A stretch of 64,000 nt of DNA, from NCBI GenBank assembly GCA_020073365.1, contig JAIQFL010000008.1:1-64000 (forward strand), read 5' to 3'. Shown here one piece after another: positions 59,985 to 64,000 of this stretch. Origin of the DNA: Terriglobia bacterium (lineage in GTDB: Bacteria; Acidobacteriota; Terriglobia; Bryobacterales; Bryobacteraceae). Position 1 is the first letter of the stretch, and every line of letters starts with the position of its first letter. The notes beneath the pieces were generated by a model that worked only from the letters and a program-made list of their open reading frames with translations, was not told where the DNA came from and made no database searches. A program made the translations under genes and the position numbers.

Positions 59985-60147
59985 GTTGCGCGTGTCCTGG
60001 CATTGAAGGGCGCCGGAGGCGAGCGAAATGACTAAAGGGCTCGGGAAAAGAATGACATCAAAGGCATGGCATTGGCCAACGGATCCGAGTCCGACTTGGG
60101 TGCCGGTAATAGAGAGTGAACAGCCTAGACCTAGAAATCGACAGATA

Positions 60148-60852
60148 TCAGGGCCAACGATAGCCCTTCACCTCGTATTTGGCGAGGTTGAAATTCGAGT
60201 ACTTCACCTGGTCGGATTGGTTGCCGCCAAGCAGCCGGATCGTATCTTTCGTGGGTGAAATGTAGAAAGCCACGTGGAAGCCGGTGGCCGAGCCTGTCGC
60301 CTTGTCGCTGGAGGCCCCCTTTCTCTTGATGACCGTAACAGCGCCCTCACTGGGGTTGCTGAGTTCGGATCCCCACTTCAGCCAGCTCTTGGCAGCTGCA
60401 CTGTTCGTGCCGCTGTGACCGGACTTTATCATGACCCAGTTGACGAACGAAGAGCACCAGGGCGTCTCGTCATCGGTTGCTTTGAGTGTCGTGGTGCTGT
60501 GATATTCTACTATGCGCTTGTTGTCCCGACCGGGCAGAGAATTCTCGTGTACGCCCAGTTCGTGTTTCGCTATCTCCAGCCAGGATCCCGTTTCGTTGGG
60601 ATGCCCTGAAGGAAGAGGGATGGGACTCTTAGGCTTGGCGAACCTCTGTCCTAGAGAGGTCCAGGTCAGGGGTCCCACTTTGCCATCCGGCGTCAGGCCC
60701 CACTGCTTTTGGAACCTGACTACACCATCGTAGGTTTTCTGACCAAAATCGCCGTCCTCCTTTAGATGCGGAGACGGCACGAGCTCGTGATTCAGTATGA
60801 CCTGCAGCCGCGTCACATCCGGCCCACGATCACCCTTTTCCAAGATCAACAT
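60148..60852 (-). CDS. Peptidoglycan-binding protein with TIGR02594-type amidase/CHAP-like domain
   Basis: 234 residues from ATG 60852. The N-terminal PG_binding_1 domain (about 1-75) reads LEKGDRGPDVTRLQVILNHE, then DGDFGQKTYDGVVRFQKQWG and LTPDGKVGPLTW. The second domain has SWLEIAKHELGVHENSLPGR, WCSSFVNWVMIKSGHSG with the catalytic-type Cys, SWLKWG, and GFHVAFYI with the His. This matches the TIGR02594 family, related to NlpC/P60-CHAP cysteine peptidases and common in phage lysins and effector-like proteins. There is no signal peptide, so export may depend on holins, a secretion system or lysis. It starts five bases after the broken lipoprotein gene. Confidence 0.8.
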   Translation of the reverse strand: MLILEKGDRGPDVTRLQVILNHELVPSPHLKEDGDFGQKTYDGVVRFQKQWGLTPDGKVGPLTWTSLGQRFAKPKSPIPLPSGHPNETGSWLEIAKHELGVHENSLPGRDNKRIVEYHSTTTLKATDDETPWCSSFVNWVMIKSGHSGTNSAAAKSWLKWGSELSNPSEGAVTVIKRKGASSDKATGSATGFHVAFYISPTKDTIRLLGGNQSDQVKYSNFNLAKYEVKGYRWP

Positions 60853-60857
60853 GGCTT

Positions 60858-61281
60858 CTAGTCCTCCACGTACGCAAAGGCGAACAGCCACTTTCCGCCG
60901 ATTTTCTTAAAAACGAAGTTGGCGACGCGTACAGGCCCGTCCGGTGGCTGTGCCTGGACCACAGTCTTTTTCGCGATGTACACACGCATCTTCTCCGGCT
61001 CGGCGGACATCCCGGAGTCCTGATCGAGCAGGCGATCGATATTCTGAACAAGCCAGGTCTTGTCACGGTTCTCCACCGGGTCACTGTCGCTGACGCCCCG
61101 GGTCTGAAACGGGAAAAGCCGCCAAGGTCACAAGCGTGGCGTTGTCCCTCGCCGCTACAGCGCGCCGAAATTGCGACCAGAATCCAGCGAAATCATCGGC
61201 CTTGGTCTGGTTGGGGCTCTGGGCGCCGCAGGACGCAATCATGAACGCGGCGGCTGCCGAAATGAGTCGCGCAGAGTACAT
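60858..61281 (-). pseudogene. Small lipoprotein gene split by a one-base insertion
   Basis: The 5' frame reads MYSARLISAAAAFMIASCGA with a lipobox (IASC), then FWSQFRRAVAARDNATLVTL-AAFPV and runs to a stop. The continuing frame reads FPFQTRGVSDSDPVENRDKT, then WLVQNIDRLLDQDSG and ends ANFVFKKIGGKWLFAFAYVE-D. They join perfectly if one A is removed from the AAAA run at 61114-61117 (TTTT on the coding strand), giving about 140 residues resembling NTF2/DUF4440-like small lipoproteins. A homopolymer error in the assembly is as likely as a real mutation. Confidence 0.72.
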
Positions 61282-61859
61282 GTCGATATATGTTAATAGT
61301 CCGCGTGGGCCGTGTATACCTCACTTCAAGGGGGCCGGGTGATTAACCGGATTGGGGCAATCGGGATTCGACTGCTTGTGGGGCAGCCAATCCTGTCTCA
61401 TAGATCTCCCAACGTGGTGGGGCGCCGCGGGGTCCGCGCGGGACGCCCCCGTCCCGCTGCTGGTACAGCGAAATCGGCACCTTGCAAGCGGGAAGAGGCC
61501 GACGGGGCGTCGGCCACGGACCAGGGGGTCCGCCCCACTATTGATGCAGACTGTCCGGCACTGGAAACCTATGTGGCATTGGCAAGATTGCCTACCCCAC
61601 TACGTGTCCAAGAGTCCTTGCCCCCAATCTGGTTAAGCACCCACCGCAACTGGGACGACGGGCCCCTTGACCTTCACAGTGCCGTTACGGTCGGGGTCCG
61701 TTACTTACTGAGTGACGGAGTGACTCAGGCGGCAAGCAGCAATCCGGTGACGGTGCAGTAGCGGCAGGGGCCGGGGGCCAGGGAACGGGGCTCGCTTCGC
61801 TCGACCGGGGGTTGGAGGTCGCGGTGAGGTTTGATAACGTGGCTGCGGGAGTCCAAACG
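61282..61859. other. Intergenic debris with nested palindromes
   Basis: About 580 bases with no complete gene. The plus-strand open frame ending at 61761 closes with SDGVTQAASSNPVTVQ, which resembles the tail of an exported Ig/TIGR03437-type protein and may be a decayed 3' end. It has no start or domain. The left half holds a nested inverted repeat (61417-61538). Confidence 0.4.
61417..61538. repeat. Nested inverted-repeat module GTGGGGCG ... CGCCCCAC
   Basis: Outer arms GTGGGGCG (61417-61424) and CGCCCCAC (61531-61538) enclose a second pair, ggacGCCCCCGTCc near 61443 and GACGGGGCGTC at 61501, with further 'gggtcc/ggacc' matches between. The roughly 120-base unit looks like a dispersed intergenic element rather than a gene. 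Confidence 0.5.
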
Positions 61860-62864
61860 ATGCGGGCGGAAAAGAGAGAACTACGCAGGTGGATGCGCCT
61901 GGCGGCGTCGATTCTGTGGCTGGCGGCCGTGGGAGCCGCGGCGGGGCCTCAGACCATCAAACCCGGTGAGGTCTGGCCGGACGACCGGGGCCAACACATA
62001 CAGGCGCATGGCGGCGGCATCATCAAGGTTGGCGACATCTATTACTGGTTCGGTGAGGATCGCTCGCAAGGATTGGATCCCTCGAAGCGATACGTAGGTT
62101 GTTATTCGTCGAAGGACCTGGCGAACTGGACGTTTCGCAGTCGCGTGATTCAACTTAGCGCCCCGGAGGACTTCAGCCCGCGGTGGGTACTGGAGCGCCC
62201 CAAAGTCTACCACAATGCGAAGACCGGGCAGTTCGTGATGTACATGCACATCGATGACGCCTATCGGCTGGCGCGGGTGGGCGTGGCGGTCTCGAACACG
62301 GTGGATGGTGAATATCGGTACTTGAAATCCTTCCGCCCGCTGGGGCAGGAAAGCCGCGATATCGGCCAGTTCATCGACGACGACGGCGCCGCCTACCTGA
62401 TTTTTGAAGACCGGCCGGCCAAGGGCTTTCACATCGCCACACTGTCGGAGGACTATCTGACGGTGGAGAAGGAGGTGTGCCTTATCCGGGCGCCGCTGGA
62501 GGGCGGAGCGATTGTCCACTACAAAGGGCTTTATTACGCGATCGGATCGGCTTTGACCGGTTGGGCGCCCAATCCGAACAAATACGCCACGGCAACGCGC
62601 CTCGAGGGTCCGTGGTCGGAGTTCCAGGACATTGCGCCGCCGGAGATGAAGACTTACGGTTCGCAATCCACGATGCTGTTGAAAGTGGTGGGCACCAAGG
62701 CGACCACCGTTATTTTCATGGGCGATATGTGGAAGCCCAAGACGCAGTGGGATTCCCGGTACCTCTGGATGCCGCTCGAAATCGGGGAGGGAAAACTTCG
62801 GCTGCCCGAGCCGAAGGAGTGGACCCTGGACGTGGTGGCGGGCGAAGCGGTTGTCAAGAAGTGA
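61860..62864 (+). CDS. GH43-type glycoside hydrolase, exo-beta-1,3-galactanase-like
   Basis: About 334 residues from ATG 61860 (ATG 61893 also possible), with a signal peptide (MRLAASILWLAAVGAAAGPQ). Five-bladed propeller: WPDDRGQHIQAHGGGIIKVG then DIYYWFGED resembles the N-terminal block of galactan-acting GH43 enzymes (AHGGG region, without the usual Asp base). It continues VGCYSSKDLANWTFRSRVIQ, LERPKVYHNAKTGQFVMYMH and SRDIGQFIDDDGAAYLIFED. It would trim arabinogalactan or pectin side chains, matching the neighbouring GH28 and PL10 genes. Confidence 0.75.
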   Translation: MRAEKRELRRWMRLAASILWLAAVGAAAGPQTIKPGEVWPDDRGQHIQAHGGGIIKVGDIYYWFGEDRSQGLDPSKRYVGCYSSKDLANWTFRSRVIQLSAPEDFSPRWVLERPKVYHNAKTGQFVMYMHIDDAYRLARVGVAVSNTVDGEYRYLKSFRPLGQESRDIGQFIDDDGAAYLIFEDRPAKGFHIATLSEDYLTVEKEVCLIRAPLEGGAIVHYKGLYYAIGSALTGWAPNPNKYATATRLEGPWSEFQDIAPPEMKTYGSQSTMLLKVVGTKATTVIFMGDMWKPKTQWDSRYLWMPLEIGEGKLRLPEPKEWTLDVVAGEAVVKK

Positions 62865-62874
62865 CGGGAAAGCC

Positions 62875-62896
62875 ACACAGGCAAGGATGCCCGTGT
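62875..62896 (-). repeat. Copy of the CACGGGCATCCTTGCCCGTG repeat, reverse orientation
   Basis: acacaggcaaggatgcccgtgt is the reverse form of the repeat at 3458 with one mismatch in an arm. It lies exactly between the convergent GH43 and pectate lyase genes and may act as their shared transcript end. Confidence 0.65.
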
Positions 62897-63947
62897 CACT
62901 TGAACAGAATGGCCGGACGGTCGACGTACCAACGGTATCCGTTGCGGCGCTCGTATTCGATTTCCGAGAGGCGATACTTGATGACCGAGTCACGGCCGGA
63001 AAAGATCGGCCGATTGGTCCCGATCTCGTAGAACCGCGCCCATAACGGGGGCGCGGTGGGGTCCTCCACTACCACCTGGTCATAGCCTCTGGGGGTGCCG
63101 GGGGCGGCTATCCGCTCCAGACGGATTCCCGTGATCCTGACCGCGTCGAACCAGGCGATGGCGGCCTGGATGGCGCGAGTCACTTCCGGCGAGGGATGGT
63201 CGATGCCCATCAGGAACTGCACAGTGCCGACGGTCTCACTACCGCTCAGGGACGGGTGCTCATAGGCGCGCGCTTTGGCCGGCAGGAGGGTCTTTTCGTC
63301 GTGCTGCGCGCACCAGGCGGTGAGTTTTCCGGCCACCTTCACCTGGGTCTTCAGGTCAGGATGCACTGGATGCCCTTTTCGATGGCCTGGCGCGCGCGCA
63401 CGCGATCCGCGTCGCTGACAAACACATAGTCCGGCTCACGGTTCACGATGGAACGCAGCGTCTCCATGACGCCGATCATCGCATCGTCATTGTAGGTGAT
63501 GTGGCTCCAATAGCCGTCGCGAAGGGGGTAGAACTGGGGCCATCCGCCGTTGGGGTACTGGGCTTCCAGCACGTAGTCCAGACCTTTCTGGAAGGCGGCC
63601 CGGAATGGCTCCTGCCGGGTGGCGGTGTAAACCCGCGCCAGGTAGCGCATTTGCGGGTAGGTGGCGTCGTTGTCGATGGTAGTATGGCCCAGGTTTTCCT
63701 TTTTGCGGGCCACTAATTCGCCGCGCTCTTTTTCGCCCAGCGGAACGGCCATATCGATGTTCTTTTCCCATCCGCCGTTGTCATGCTGGTACACCAGCAA
63801 TTGGTTGGCAATGCGCACCGCTTCCGCGCTGCCGTACCAAGGGCGCGGCTGACGCATGGCATCCTTCCAACTTACGGGTTGCTGGCCGAGGAGCGCGACG
63901 GCACTGGCTGCAAGGAGGGAAAACGCTATTGCGCGATGCCGAACCAT
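62896..63947 (-). pseudogene. PL10 pectate lyase gene broken by a 5-bp duplication
   Basis: The 5' frame (63947 to 63351) has a signal peptide (AIAFSLLAASAVALLGQ), then the PL10 start: WKDAMRQPRPWYGSAEAVRI, QHDNGGWEKNIDM, YPNGGWPQFYPLRDGYWSHI, ending QAIEKGIQCILT-stop. The second frame (63366 to 62896) continues KTQVKVAGKLTAWCAQHDEK, ARAYEHPSLSGSETVGTVQF, then RWYVDRPAILFK. At 63351-63360 the pentamer TCAGG is duplicated (TCAGGTCAGG). Removing one copy restores GIQCILKTQVKVAGK and a full-length enzyme of about 350 residues, the usual PL10 size. As written, the catalytic C-terminal part is not translated with the signal peptide. Confidence 0.85.
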
Positions 63948-64000
63948 GGGAAGAAATCACGCTGGCTGAAACGCCGACAGACGACAAAAGGCGATCGTCT

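Overview
This is a GC-rich bacterial chromosome segment. It most likely comes from an acidobacterium of the Bryobacterales / Candidatus Solibacter type. The pointers are two proteins ending in the TIGR03437-type C-terminal domain, a PadR regulator next to an ADOP-family (acidobacterial duplicated orphan permease) remnant, exported Gfo/Idh/MocA oxidoreductases, an FG-GAP/ASPIC-UnbV fragment, and short palindromic repeats scattered between genes. No rRNA, tRNA or CRISPR array was found. Everything here was read by eye; family names rest on motifs and remembered family features, not on database searches.

Layout. 1-0.95 kb is debris: the 5' part of a group II intron fused to broken gene pieces. 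1.25-7.6 kb is a four-gene cytochrome operon: a decaheme OmcA/MtrC-like protein, a decaheme MtrA/DmsE-like protein, an MtrB-like outer-membrane barrel and a four-domain tetraheme cytochrome. It looks like an outer-membrane electron conduit. 7.9-14 kb is a Tad/Flp secretion-type locus (cpaB, cpaC, tadA, tadB, tadC and a 31-residue membrane peptide) with only the stump of a prepilin peptidase. 14-20 kb holds two divergent TIGR03437-domain surface proteins around a perfect 21-bp palindrome, then an outer-membrane barrel. 20.1-22 kb is thyX/dut (dTMP supply).

22-34.6 kb is a glycan assembly and decoration region: deacetylase-like protein, methyltransferase, MaoC protein, then FkbH - acyl carrier protein - SGNH esterase-like protein - 44-residue microprotein - MBOAT, followed by three glycosyltransferases and an asparagine-synthase-like amidotransferase. 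The five-gene block has every role of a Dlt pathway: loader, carrier, membrane acyltransferase, C-terminal Tyr shuttle microprotein and extracytoplasmic Ser transferase. FkbH takes the place of DltA, so a glyceryl-type cargo is likely.

34.8-53.3 kb is mixed housekeeping and accessory: TauE/DUF1634, an SDR, two exported Gfo/Idh oxidoreductases, PadR plus a rearranged ADOP pseudogene, dnaE, recG, rsmD, a MntA/HepT toxin-antitoxin pair, a 77-bp copy of part of recG, guaA and ctpA. 53.5-55.5 kb is a cytochrome-fused PQQ dehydrogenase with the Asp-x-Asp mark of lanthanide enzymes, directly behind a 23-bp-arm inverted repeat. 55.8-58.3 kb is a DUF4159 gene followed by a candidate split borosin pair: a protein with a borosin-binding-domain-like N-terminus, translationally coupled to an OphMA/SonM-like alpha-N-methyltransferase. 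58.3-64 kb is plant-polysaccharide degradation (GH28, GH43, PL10) mixed with a PG-binding/CHAP-like gene; at least three genes here carry small frameshifts.
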